64,000 nt of DNA from Topomyia yanbarensis (taxonomy: Eukaryota; Arthropoda; Insecta; Diptera; Culicidae). Positions 11,570 through 22,739 of this stretch are shown piece after piece; the stretch's first letter is position 1, and each line of letters opens with the position of its first letter. A program made the position numbers and the translations under genes. The notes below the pieces were generated by a model, which made no database searches, was not told the origin of the DNA, and saw nothing but the letters and a program-made list of their open reading frames with translations. Location of the stretch: NCBI RefSeq assembly GCF_030247195.1, contig NC_080671.1, positions 426,684,539 to 426,748,538 on the forward strand. Direction: 5' to 3'.

Positions 11570-11689
11570 AAGCAACCCAGAAACATTTATTAATCGTGTT
11601 CAAACGAAATGGAGCTCAGAACCAATCGACCGTCAACGTGATCTTCTGAATACTCACCTTTTGGAAAAATTGACCTTTTTACATCCATC

Positions 11690-12355
11690 GCCTTATACGC
11701 TGGAATCGGGATTTGCTGCGTGTTCGTACTCATCATCCTGTAATTCCGGAACCGGAAGTCGGATCAATTAGAAATTCAACAGCAGCCAATGGGAATGCTG
11801 TACCTTTCATTTGAAACCAAGTTTGTAAAAATCGGTAAAGAACTAGCTGAGAAATAGGTATGACATTATCTTAGGAACTTGGTAAGTTCCCCCGGGGCAT
11901 CAAGAACCGCCATAGCTGGCCAATGTGGTCGAAGTGCCTTCGGTGGGTCATTAATGATCTAGACATGCAAAGCCAAGTAATGTTGCACGTATTTTAATAT
12001 ATATTGCATCAGTTTCTATGGAAATTTGCTGTGTGATTGTACTCTTCAACACGTAACTCCAGAACCGAAAGTCGGATCAATAAAAAAAATCAATAGCAAC
12101 CGATGGGAAGGCTGTACCTTTCATTTGAGACTAAATTTGTAGAAATCGATCCAGCCACCTCTGAGAAAAATCGGTGAGATTGTTTGCCACACACAAACAT
12201 CCACACATACATACACACATACACACACATACAGACATTTTACGATCTCGACGAACCGAGTCGAATGGTAAAAAAGATTTGGCCTTGCGGGTTTCGGTTG
12301 AAAAGTCGAAATTTCGACCGATTGCATAACCTTTCTATATGAGAACAGCAAAAAG
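11690..12355. repeat. two ~300-bp repeat units ending in an (ACAC/ATAC) tract
   Basis: Two diverged direct units share AATTTGCTG/ATTTGCTGCGTG, CGGAACCGGAAGTCGGATCA, GCTGTACCTTTCATTTGA and TTTGTA.AAATCG (about 11700-11880 and 12010-12165). The second runs into CACACATACATAC repeats (12184-12235), GACATTTTACGATCTCGACG and CCTTTCTATATGAGAACAGC. This tail resembles a mosquito interspersed repeat I recall, probably a LINE 3' end; the assignment is from memory. Confidence 0.5.
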
Positions 12356-12967
12356 GAGCTTGAATTTAGACGGGCCTGAGAGGCCCGGCTTGTCCTTTAA
12401 TGTTAGGATTTTAGCTTGCCTTCACAAGGGTTAAGCCGGGTTTAAACGTACTGGTGAACCTGGTTTAAACGTTAAGCGAGGGTGAAGAAATCGGCCCTTA
12501 GAAAATTCCCAAATTTTTATTGTTACATACAAATCAATAGTGCCTAATCATAAATTCAGTTGTTATTTCTGTCTGAATTTACCGAAACCAGCATTAAGAT
12601 AACTGAAGTTTCACCCAAAGAATTTAGTTTTATGCGTCATGATTATTAGACCAAACATAAGTATCCCAATCAATCGAACACAATACTTTAAAATAAAATA
12701 ACTTGGCTATATAACTTATTTTTCTTACTGTCCTACTATCATTTTATGAAATATAAAGTGATCGATTTTTGTTATTAAAACGGTTTGATCAAAAAAATGT
12801 TCCATGGGGCAAACATTGATGCATGTTTTTCACCTTAGATACTGTTTTTCAACATATAACAATTATATTTCATGAAAAAACATTTGTTTTGATTTGATTA
12901 TCCGGATGATTCGATTATGCGAAGCGAAATTTTTCTGCACTCTACGGATAATCGAATCTGGCCTATA

Positions 12968-13531
12968 TAAAATTTTCGTGTGCTAAATCGTTTTTGATAT
13001 TGACACTTGTAAACAAAAATTTTATTAAACATTAGGGTGGCTCAAAAATAATTGTTGTGTTGTGATGGTTCAAAAAATGTTTTAAATAAATTTTTGTTCG
13101 CTGAATTCCTATTTTGGTTATAAAAATAGAAATTAAGTTTGCAAGAAATAGTTCCAAAAACATTTTATAACATATTTCAATTGGTTGAAAATATTTACTG
13201 ATTTTTAAACATTCTTAATACCTTTACCATCTAAAAAAACCTTACTCTTGATCACTAGTAAAACCCTTGTAGATCATGCTCTCAATTCTACCTGCAAGTT
13301 TTCCATGTATTTATCTCATTATTCTAGCTATAAAGTGATTATTCAAATTCAATATCAGTAATAACCATGCGTCTCCATTCATTTTTTTTTAATTTTGTCT
13401 GCTTATGGCAAGTTTTCGCAAAACTAGCATAGACTAATTTTAAAGAGAAAATTGAAAGCTTTCAAATAAGTATAGTGTGATTGCGAGCATTCACGAGCGT
13501 CGTAGTTGTTATCGCATTAAAAGTTTAAATT
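12968..13531. other. AT-rich noncoding stretch, nothing recognised
   Basis: No feature seen other than short AT-rich runs. Confidence 0.4.
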
Positions 13532-13556
13532 CAATAAAAAATCATAACAAACAATT
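13532..13556. repeat. 25-bp target-site duplication, left copy
   Basis: The 25 bases starting CAATAAAAAATCATAAC and ending CAAACAATT are identical to 15488-15512. The first three bases could also belong to the CGCAA tail, giving 22-25 bp. Confidence 0.9.
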
Positions 13557-15487
13557 AAGCCGTGTGGTGTCCGGCGGGCTGAAATCTTTTTGCACTATTT
13601 CAACCAAGAATAGAACCTCTGGGAACTGCTCCCATGTCGTAAGAGGCGACTAACAACATGCTAGGAGTTCCTAGGCCGAGGTTTTGTTCCGTACCGAAGA
13701 CTTAATCTGGGCGGACCTTAAGGTTTTCCATATTACCCTCTTTCCAGTCTGTATTTAGTGAATCACTGACATATACCTTTTCTGATTCGCCTTTCTTGAT
13801 TGTGTACCAACGTTTTAAGTTTCTTCTGGCGGTTGTATATTAGCCGTAAATGACGAAATCTAATTCTACACTAAGTAACAGAATATATTAATATACCGGC
13901 ACTTCCACGCCAAGGTTTAACTTCCAAAGCTTTGGCTTAAAAACCGTTTTTAAAAAATGGAAACTTTCATGCAGGAAATTTATTGAATTGGCCTAAGATG
14001 GAGCTGTCGAATTTCACAAAAAGCTTTTTATGTTGCAAGTGATCTGTAGTTGTGTTAAATTAGGTATTTTTCTATTATATTTGGAACCGTCTACCGACAA
14101 ATCTACATTTACGAATACCTCCAAAAGTGACTTCTTGAGGTCTCATGAAGGCCTGACACTAGCTTTATGATACTTTTGCTTTTCTAAACAGTAATAAAAA
14201 TCTCAACATTCAAGAACTTCACTTTGTCAGAAAATGTAGGGCCATCGGAAGCTAAAACTTCGTAAAATCGCACTCCTGGTCCTTTTTTCAGTGCAGTACT
14301 CTACGTCACTCGTTCAAATTTGCACCGCTCTTATGGTAGTCGGTATTTGCTAGTATTACTGTTCTCCCATCCATTCTGGTAGTCAAACGGTGGGATAGCA
14401 AAATTCTTACAAGTTTCCTATCTCATGCCTCCACGCGATTCTAAGTCTATTGATGACATTTGGTCCTTAGACCGCAGAATGAGAGGGTGCGAACAGAATG
14501 AGAGGGTGCGAACAGATCTAGTCGAGAAAACATTGCCGTAAAAATGAATAGTTGATCGGAAATTAGCCCCAATACGACTAATCTGACTAGTATCTATGAA
14601 CACGGCTCAATACGTATTGAAAATTCGCCGCGTCTGTTTTTATGAACCTAATTTAAAGCTCCGTTATTGCTAACAAGCCCGTGCATCAGATTAACAATCC
14701 TTTATATTTCCCTTCAGTGTTCGGTATTATCGCTCGTATACTTGTATTCCACAAACAATCCGATATGGAAAATAAGAAATACTTTCCTTGATTTATAACA
14801 TCTCGCGCTATTTTTGCCAGTATAATATGCTGTCACTTGGTAGTTTTCAAGCCAATAAATATATCGTAGAGAAGAAGTAGCGAATTCTGTCCAAATACTG
14901 TTGCAATAAATAGTGATCCGGCCCATTACGCAGATAAGATTAGCTTTTCCAGGCAATACTCCCACGATCGGCTGTGTGGAGTTCAAATTGTTTTTGTTTA
15001 GGGAACATAGTATACTCTCGGTAGCCGGCTGCCCAGAGTTTAAAAATAACCAAAAACTAAACAAGATCATCTCTTTTTCGAGTGATCGTGCACTCGAAGA
15101 CTAACTAAACAACTACCTAATAAAATATGCTTTACAGGTCGCATCGTTTGCTTGGAGCGAATCCTAGACCTGATACCCTTCCAAACCACCAACTCCGCGA
15201 CACCTATGGAAGAGTCTGATGAATCGTCGTCCTTCCGTTAAGTAGGTGGAGCATCAACACTTCCTGTCTACCTTATCCTTTATCCTTCCCCGTGAACGAT
15301 GGAGATGGGGGCGGCCGGCAATGATGGCTATCATGCTGTTGAGGTTTTAATATGGGTCGGATTGGTATGAATTCCTACTTACCACTTCCTAAGCAACTCT
15401 TATTAGATAATCAGCAGTCAAACATGATGAAGTCAGTGTGCAATCCGCCAAAATCATCGTCACAACGCAACGCAACGCAACGCAACG
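13557..15487 (+). mobile_element. internally deleted non-LTR element with perfect target duplication
   Basis: The 1931-bp insertion is bounded by a perfect 25-bp direct repeat. The left part contains CCCATGTCGTAAGAGGCGAC, a motif also seen (as GAGAGGCGACTGAA) in front of the endonuclease remnant at 33.6 kb, so it is probably a LINE 5' UTR. The right part (15130-15465) has a UTR-like region with GGAGATGGGGGCGGCCGGC and ends in a (CGCAA)4 tail, as expected of target-primed reverse transcription. No endonuclease or reverse transcriptase remains between, so it is internally deleted or chimeric. A 19-bp unit (AGAATGAGAGGGTGCGAAC) is duplicated at 14475-14512. Clade uncertain (LOA or RTE type). Confidence 0.75.
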
Positions 15488-15512
15488 CAATAAAAAATCA
15501 TAACAAACAATT
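15488..15512. repeat. 25-bp target-site duplication, right copy
   Basis: Identical to 13532-13556; follows directly after the (CGCAA)n tail. Confidence 0.9.
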
Positions 15513-15735
15513 CTCTAAACACAAACTAAACCAACTAGTGTCTTATTTTTGACGATTTTATGATGTAATTTTATCACACGGATAATTTTGGTTAAGTAAT
15601 GCAATGCATAATATCAACCGTTTCTTTCAAAAACAAAAATAACCGGATGTATTTCCTAGCCCTTCAAAAAGCTGTCAAAAATTCTTTTTACGTTTAAAGC
15701 ACCTAAAACCTCGCGAAAATATCTCTGATGGCTTA

Positions 15736-15994
15736 AGGACCATTCATAAATTACGTAACGCAAAAATTGCCCAAAATTGACTCCCCCCTCCCCCCATGTA
15801 ACAAATTGTCACAAATTTCTTTATCTCCCCCTCCCCTACTACGTAACAAATTCCTAAAAAAAAAAATTTTCTTCGGTGAAAACATGTTACGTAACGATCT
15901 AGCTTACTCCCCCTCCCCCCTATGTCACAATATGTAACAACTTGTCGAACCCCCTCCCCCCCTAAAAGCGTTACGTAATTTATGAATGGTCCCT
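15736..15994. mobile_element. TA MITE, GGACCATTCATAAATTACG family, copy 1
   Basis: TIRs AGGACCATTCATAAATTACG (left) and AGGGACCATTCATAAATTAC (right, inverted) extend through GTAACGC. TA lies at 15734-15735 and 15995-15996. Interior C-rich tracts (CTCCCCCCTCCCCCC) are interspersed with TTACGTAAC-like motifs. A second copy lies at 21522-21768. No coding capacity. Confidence 0.85.
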
Positions 15995-15996
15995 TA

Positions 15997-16329
15997 GCTG
16001 ATACGAGAAAAATACTAGTGAGAATATCGCATAACATTCATATATGGACTTAAGTCCGGGCTCGTCCTACTGTGAGAGCTAGAAGCCTAATGCTACAGCG
16101 GCTACACGTTAAACAAGGAGTAATAGTGTGAGCTTCTTTAATGCAACAAATGAAGGTACGATGAAGACGTACTCGCGGAATCAGAGGAAAGCTTTGCCAT
16201 GAACAACCTGTAAAGTTTTAGAAAACAATCAACAACACGAGGAGGAAAAGCGTTTATTATTGAACGGACAAACAATTAGAGATAGCACAAACACAATAAG
16301 GATTGAAAATAATTGACTGATCCCGTCAG
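15997..16329. other. noncoding, nothing recognised
   Basis: No feature recognised; it may be decayed LINE sequence continuous with the next entry. Confidence 0.3.
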
Positions 16330-16660
16330 CTGAATCTTTTGACTATGAATGCCAAAGCGGTCGATTGGCAATGGATAAGAGGTTTTCCCTGTGACATATC
16401 TTGAATAAATTTCGGGAAGACGACTTGCGACCTAACCATGTGTTTGTGGATTTCCAGACAACGTATGATTCAGTGAAACGAAACTAACTGGGAAGATAAT
16501 GCTTGAACACGGCTGTCAAAGTAAGCTGATTATGTCATAAACCCCCAAATGGGTTGAAAAACTTTACTGGAGGCACTTTTTTTGTGCATGGCAGATCTAT
16601 TAGTATTAGTATAAGCGTTGCGAAGTCACTCTGCGACGTGGACATGCTATGTGATTAAAA
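16330..16660 (+). pseudogene. decayed RTE-like reverse transcriptase fragment
   Basis: With frameshifts, the translation shows an ILDKFREDDLRPNHVFVDF stretch followed by Q-T-T-Y-D-S-V, the motif A region of an RTE/BovB-type reverse transcriptase (family form LFIDFKAAYDSV). It is followed by LGRIMLEHGCQSKLI. Stops interrupt it and no other catalytic motif survives. The clade call rests on this one block. Confidence 0.55.
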
Positions 16661-17038
16661 TAGCCTCCCAACTAAAACAATTAACATGCGTATGACACAC
16701 CTTAAATAAGCCGACACTGAAGCCTAGTTGTTCGCGAAATAATGGATTATCGAAAAGGCACATAAGCAAAATAACTTGTTTTGTTTATGTTCCCTTTCAC
16801 TTCCCCTTAAAAATTGACGGCTTATATACACCAAACAACAAATTGAAAAAATTGTTTATGGGTCCATTTCTTAATGAAAAAGATTACTTGAAAAGGGACC
16901 AAAAACATCCCAACACCGCGAAAGGGATCAAAATAAACGTCACATAATCATTTGATGTAAACAAAAGGGCGCATGAACTATAAGCTAACGTCTCACTCAA
17001 AAGAGTTTATAGGAGAGGGCACAAAAGCAGTGCGATGT
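16661..17038. other. noncoding stretch with repeated GGGACCAAAA motifs
   Basis: CGAAAAGGCACATAAGCAAA, AAAGGGACCAAAAACATCCC, AAAGGGATCAAAATAAACG and CAAAAGGGACCAAAACATTC recur, with inverted TGTTCCCTTTCACTTCCCC; this suggests a small decayed palindromic repeat. Confidence 0.35.
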
Positions 17039-17062
17039 TTCAAAAGGGACCAAAACATTCAT

Positions 17063-18158
17063 GTGTGTGTGTGTGTTAACCATCCTAACTCCCACTAGCT
17101 GGTAGTGATTTACAGAAAAAAAATGTTTGCATGTATTTTAACATATCCATGCAAATAACTTGGTTCAAGGATTTAGGTAGGTGTTGGCTCAATTGACTTT
17201 CCGATGACCCAATTCGTGTACAGTGCCAGACATGTTCCGAGGTCATCGTTCCATCAACCAGCCCCGCCTTACTGTAATGTTTGTATCAAATGGATTATAA
17301 CATTACAATAAGACTTTCGATTCCTTACATGAGGTAAGAAATCGACGCGTATTTAGTGTATTTATTTGATTTTTGTATATATAAATTAGAATGTCTGTAG
17401 AAAAATATACCAGTTTTTCTATTTCCTTCCTCATCTCCTACTTACGCGAGTGACTGATACTTGCTTATCCATTTTTCGTCCCATTCCAAACCTTCAGATA
17501 TCCTCAAAATCTCCAGCTTCTTTCTCACGCATCAAACAGCCCGAGCAATCCTTTCTCTTTCTCACGTTTGCAAGTACAGCGCAATTTATCAACAACAGTA
17601 TGCATGCAGCAGATACAGAAGACTCCACTGGCCACGCACGTGGTCCTGAGGTTTGGAAAATGTCGAAAGAAAAACTGACCTGCAGGTTTCCGAATGTGGA
17701 ACTGAGAAATTGGTGCGACACCTATCGGGCGATAGCTACGGGTGACGCGCTGATAATTTGGAATCGCCACTTTTTTCACCAAGTGACGCCGAAAAATTTT
17801 CTCTTTTTGAGAAAGATTTATCACTAGGAAAAAACACTTTTTTAGAGTTTTTGATCTCCACTATTATTATTTACGTTGTTAAAACACTTTTTTCTTCCCC
17901 GCATCGGGAATAGACGGCCCGTATTGCGGGGAGAGCACTTTTGACACTAATGCTGTGTGGCTTTGAATCACTTTACGCCGGGATGAAACTCCAAAAAAAT
18001 CACTGAATTCCACTTCCGATTTACGAAAACTGTTCACCGAGTCGTTCTTAGTATTTAAAAACACTTTTGTTTGATAATCCGTACCGAAAAACTACGATTT
18101 TGGACCGACTAGCGAGGAGCTCCAAAACAATCGACCGATCGCGGCTAAGGTACACACC
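17063..18158 (-). mobile_element. retrotransposed insertion flanked by 24-bp direct repeats
   Basis: The 24 bases at 17039-17062 (TTCAAAAGGGACC...ACATTCAT) recur exactly at 18159-18182. The 1096-bp insert begins with (GT)7 on the plus strand, i.e. an (AC)n tail if the element lies on the minus strand, which fits a non-LTR element with a microsatellite 3' tail. Its minus-strand 5' portion is rich in AGTGTTTT/AGTGATTTTT, as LINE leaders often are. Overlapping frames of up to 125 codons (17450-17827 plus; 17525-17824 minus) have no recognised domain. It could alternatively be a duplicated flank of another repeat. Confidence 0.55.
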
Positions 18159-18182
18159 TTCAAAAGGGACCAAAACATTCAT

Positions 18183-19019
18183 CTACAGAAATCATTCAAA
18201 ATACATTTTTTTAAATCTGGAAAAAAATATTAATTTAACACGGCAATACCTTGTTTAGTCCTTATGTCAAGCTCTTGTTCATAAGTGGAAATGTAAAGTA
18301 CGAGGTAAATTTACAGACGCCATTTTCTCAACACATTGTATTTGATGCCTTATGAAATGTTGACGTCAACTTATTTATGGGTCCTTTATCACCAGACCTT
18401 GGCAATTGATTGAGCAAGTGCCAATAAAACATATATGAGAAATTAGACCACTGCAGTACACTTGTAGGTGAATTGAACTAGTTTTTTGATGTCCCACCGG
18501 AAAAGCTTTGTTAAAAGTCTTTAGGAGATACCAAGTTTCTGCGATGAACAAGTTCTAAGATTATTAGAATTGTTGTTTTCTCAAAAAATTTGAACCTTCT
18601 CTCTAAAAAAAGTAATAGTATTTTTATGAAAAAAAATCTTAGTAAGTTAGAGATTTCAACAAAATTTTTAATCACATTTGGTGTCGATTTTTGAAATTTT
18701 CATCGAGTGAATCAAAATATCTGAAATACGTACGTCGCTTGCTATCGTTCTAAGTAATTAAAAAAACTGGTTTTTAGCTCTAGGTCAAAATTTACGGCAA
18801 ATAGATTTCAGACCGTAGGTGCTTGCAAAAAAAAATCGCCGGCGGGAAAATGCTGCACAGGCGCCATCTTGTATTGAAATTACTCTAAAATATTATTTTT
18901 TTATACATCACAATTAGTAATATAAAACTTTTGTTTTACAGTATCTCGATTTGCGCTGCAGAATGGTGCAACCCCTTAAAAAGCAAGCAATGGATCAATG
19001 TCGCGTTTTCGATTCTAAA
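18183..19019. other. AT-rich noncoding stretch, nothing recognised
   Basis: No feature recognised. Confidence 0.4.
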
Positions 19020-19240
19020 TCCATATATATAAAAGTCAAAGTTTGTATGTATATGATTTATAGACTCCCAAACGGTTTAACCGATTTCCGTAAAAAATTG
19101 CACACAGTATGTATTTGGTATGGGGCGTGTTTGTGCTATTAGTTGGAGATTATCTGCCCGCCAGATGGCGCTTTGGAACAAATTGTGTTTTCCTCCTATT
19201 TCGCAGAGTGTCGCAGCAACGCGCGATGGGTATTAGCTAG
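19020..19240 (+). mobile_element. short non-autonomous Helitron
   Basis: The element begins TCCATATATATAAAAG directly after A (19019) and ends GGTATTAGCTAG directly before T (19241), i.e. A|TC...CTAG|T, the Helitron insertion pattern (insertion between A and T, 5' TC, 3' CTRR, no target duplication). GC-rich sequence near the end (CGCAGCAACGCGCGATGGG) is where the terminal hairpin is expected; a perfect stem is not evident. 221 bp, noncoding. Confidence 0.65.
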
Positions 19241-19241
19241 T

Positions 19242-21519
19242 TCGATATATTATTAAAAAATTATTTCGGATGCAGATCATTCAATAGATTGAAAATATAT
19301 CTGCTGATTTTTCTTTGAATTTCTGTAGCAATATTACTAGACATGTTGGAGCACAGATTTCACAATTGATTAATTTTTTAGAAACTGGCTGTCGATCAGT
19401 CGAAAAACATCGAAAATAGTACAATTACTGTTACTTCACCACAGGGATCTAAACAAAAACTTGTTAACATAAATCATGCTAATCAGCTTCCAGCAACATG
19501 CCTCATCAAGTACGTAACATCGAGCTAAACCATTGTACTCACCAAAAACATTCGGGTCAACAATCACGAAACTGCGAAATTAGTGCGCTTATCAGGAATC
19601 AATACAGACCAGGTACGACCCACTCCTTGAGGGCTCGCACGCACACACCCATAAACGCACTGGCAGAGCCTGATAACCATGTTGTGATCACGCTCGCGGA
19701 AAGCCTCTACCGTCATTCATGACACATTCTTCACGCAATTTTCTTCGTCACTTTCTCAAAGTGCGCTCCAACTTGCCTCCGCTTGCCGGTCCTTGATCGG
19801 TGGATGGGGTCATTCATTCTTTGCCTGGCTGCGGCCGGACTGTGGTCATTATCACCGGACCCTACTACTCACGTCTTCTTGGGCTTTGTCAATCTCCACC
19901 GTTTGACAGCCTCATCAGAAAAGGGGGAAAATAAACACACCTGTGGGATTCTCTCTCTCCCTCTCTGTCGATCTGTTTGATAGCACTAGGCACTTGGCAG
20001 ATGGAGCCTTGTTTGTATGCGTGGAAATTCTTGCTAAACACACACACTGACATCTGAAGACCTCTCATGGGTCCAATACGTTACATTTCATATTAAGCTA
20101 TGCCATTCTTGGTCCGCGGATCACTGGCGTGTTAATGTCGATGACATTTTCAGTTCAGTTTTTTGGCCTTTATGAAGAGTCCTAGCGGATATTTTGGCTT
20201 CCAATAAACTTCAAAACAGAACCTTTCGATCTTTTTCCTAAACATGTCTCACATACTTGCACAACATACCCCCAAACCGGGACCTTACTCACACACTTTC
20301 GACCGACAGGTTGTACGGCACATCACTCAGAAACGGTCAAAACACTACCACCACATCGCCCAAACACGATGGAAACATCTCGCCAGAGTGAGAAAGATAA
20401 TAACACATTCCACAAACTTTTCCTGAACCTTAAATTTTGACCTTTCCACCGGATTAATCCTCGCCGCTCACAGTGCACTGGGCAGTTTTCTACGCGGAAA
20501 AACAATTGGAATAATTTTCCAACCCGAAATCGGTTCGCAAACCACTGAAATCTAATCGGAAAAGTTCCTGTTGCTCCCGAACGAAAACGGAGTTTTATTG
20601 CTGGCAGGCCGAGACTCCACTTGGCACACTCACACTTCGAAGCTGGAGGTTGTAGTCAAAGCACACGCGCCGCGTAAAGCCATTCGACTGGCAGAAAGCT
20701 ATCCCTCTCGGAACGATCGATCTTCGGCGAGTTCTTCAGGTAAACTGAGCGAATCGGTTCGATGGGTGGTAGCTTTAAGATGAAGAACGCTGTTCCACTG
20801 CGCTGCGTGGTCGCGCGAGCTCGCGATCAAGTATGTATAATGCGCCAAAAGGTGGGAAACAGCTGAACTATCGCAAGAAAACGGTTCAAAAGCGGCTCGG
20901 TTTGTGTATTGCATCTGCATGTATAGATAGAGGCGAGCGAAAGCAAGAGAGCTTTCATGCAGGATCTGCGTAAGGCGAAAGCTTCGGAGCGAGTGTTGTT
21001 TTTGGCCAAACAGAGGGCCGTGAGAGTGTGAGACTGATATGTTGTTTGAAGCGACGAACCTGAATCCGAAAACGTTTATTTTACTTACTAAAATTATATA
21101 AATATTTTTTATCACCTTAATGTTTTGCTCAGAGCATCTAATAACATTTAGAGACAGGTAAATTTATATTTTTTTATCGAACATAATATACAAATCCAAC
21201 TTATCAAACCCTAGAAGAACCCCAATTGCCAACCAACAACTAGAATCTATGTTGTAATAAATTGTTTCAGTTTCACATTTTTCCAGTTTTCAAATAAGTT
21301 TCATGAAGTACTGAGTTTTTATTCGGTTGTTAAATTCGTTTAAAATTGTCAAACTACCGGTTGTCTTTTTATACACTGAATAAACAAAAAGTGCAAAAAA
21401 AGCTTTTAATGTTCCATTTTACATGTTCTAGCGATAGAACTGAAGAGTATAGCAAGTCAACACATAAAATGTTAGTAGTTCGGGTAGTATCGGTTTTTCG
21501 GATTCCAACGATCCTACAT
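19242..21519. other. GC-richer low-copy region, possible regulatory DNA
   Basis: From about 19480 to 21060 GC and CpG content rise and no transposon is recognised. On the minus strand an initiator-like TCAGTTT stands at about 20745-20751 with CTTAAAG roughly 30 bases upstream. No downstream coding exon can be tied to it. Frames of 60-138 codons here overlap on both strands and match nothing known to me. Confidence 0.3.
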
Positions 21520-21521
21520 TA

Positions 21522-21768
21522 AGAGACCATTCATAAATTACGTAACGCAAAAATTGCCCAAAATTGATTCCCCCTTCCCCCATGTAACAAATTTTTCTTT
21601 ATCCCCCCTTCCCCTATTACGTAGCAAATTCCTTGAAAAAAAATTTTCTTCGGTGAAAACATGTTACGTAACGATCTAGCTTACTCCCGTCCCCCCAATG
21701 TCACAATATGTAACAACTTGTCGAACCCCCTCCCCCCTAAAAGCGTTACGTAATTTATGAATGGTCCC
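21522..21768. mobile_element. TA MITE, GGACCATTCATAAATTACG family, copy 2
   Basis: Colinear with the element at 15736-15994 over its full length, including the C-rich tracts; slightly shorter. TA lies at 21520-21521 and 21769-21770. Confidence 0.85.
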
Positions 21769-21770
21769 TA

Positions 21771-22735
21771 AGTCTAAACTGTTTCCTTTCTATTAGTTTT
21801 TTTCGTAGCGTTTACTTGTTGAAGATCAGCGGCGTTAGCCATACGGGGCCGAATTTCAATTCTAAATACAATGAATAAATAAATTAATCAATATTTCTAA
21901 ATAATAACTTCTATAATATGTCAAAGTGCTATGATCAATCCAAGTGTAGGGTAACTTTTAATGATTTTCTTTCAAAAATAACTGATCAACAGGATGAAAT
22001 TTTTGAGGTTGCTCTTGAAGTTTACTTCAGTTCTACCTTGTAGTTTGATTCTGCTTTGATAGGTATAAATAGAGCTAACAGGAATTCCCTTTACCCAGTT
22101 CCATCACATCAGGAATGTTGTACCGGGGTATCGTTCAAATGTTAGACCGATGGAGAAAGTTTTATTTTGCGTAAGAGGGTACACTTCGCTGAGAGCGTGC
22201 AATTATCACCCTCCATATAAAAATCGGACAAATCCTCAAAAGTTAACCATATTGGTGACCTTATGGTAATTTTGAGACGTATAATCACTTGTTCCATGCC
22301 TCAGGGCAAAACGGGCTAGCACATCCAGCACTACAACCGATCTTTCCGGAATGTTTCAAAATATGTACTTGTACTGTGAACATTAAAACTTATAATTTAG
22401 TGCACGATTCTTGTACACAACTGAGAGAGAAGAAAGGCGTGCATTTCCAAAATCAAATGGTAAATATAAATACAATGAAATCCGTTTGACTCTAATTGGA
22501 ACTTATTTCTTGCTTCAAAAGATATATGCTTATGAATACGAAAGATTTGTATGAAATTTTGTTCAGAACTCATCATCTATTTCACATTTAAACTGCTACA
22601 AATACAAGTTTTCTTCTTCAAAATTTAATATTTTAAGGCAACTTTTACAACATATTTACAAATATTAAAACAAGTTAAATTATGAAAAATCCAATCTAAA
22701 CATTTTAGGTTTTTTCCAGGTCGACACTGTTCGGC
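21771..22735. other. AT-rich noncoding stretch, nothing recognised
   Basis: No feature recognised. Confidence 0.4.
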
Positions 22736-22739
22736 GTTG

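Larger units (their letters stand above)
10932..12392. mobile_element. inner inverted repeat pair, possible nested element
   Basis: CAAGCCGGGCCTGGCAGGCC at 10932 is matched by the reverse complement of 12371-12392 (CAAGCCGGGCCTCTCAGGCC), 20 of 22. Each arm is itself a palindrome (CCGGGCCTGGCAGGCCCGG). A third, partial copy (GGGTCTCAGAGGCCCGGC) stands at 10748-10765. The pair may mark a second element nested in the AGGGCCGATTTC element. Confidence 0.5.
10697..12500. mobile_element. 1.8-kb element with AGGGCCGATTTC TIR
   Basis: TGAGGGCCGATTTCATCACC at the left is matched in inverted orientation at the right by TAAGGGCCGATTTCTTCACC; the match continues through CTCGCTTWA, about 28 of 30. A GTTTAAAC motif lies just inside the right end. 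No intact transposase is seen. The interior carries a second inverted pair (10932-10953 / 12371-12392), an acidic open frame (11357-11569) and LINE-tail-like repeats. TIR with a probable TA site suggests Tc1/mariner-type mobilisation (inference). Confidence 0.65.
8933..12965. mobile_element. 4.0-kb TIR-flanked DNA element with nested insertions
   Basis: The left end reads GGCCATATTCGATTATCCG and the right end, on the minus strand, GGCCAGATTCGATTATCCG; 20 of 22 bases match if the following TAG is included. TA occurs at 8931-8932 and 12966-12967. Subterminal CGATTATCCGTA motifs are repeated at the left, and TTATCCGGAT lies inside the right end. No transposase frame is seen. Inside lie a diverged satellite-like repeat (9020-9400), a truncated MITE (9575-9893) and a second TIR element (10697-12500). 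The two ends may belong to one composite or to two fragments; matching TIRs and TA favour one. Confidence 0.55.

Noticed and set aside
13557..15487. LTR retrotransposon between 25-bp direct repeats
   Set aside because: The repeats are too short for LTRs and lie outside a (CGCAA)n tail, the signature of target-primed insertion.
20571..21115. Protein-coding gene in the GC-rich island
   Set aside because: Frames overlap on both strands without motif, splice or codon evidence.
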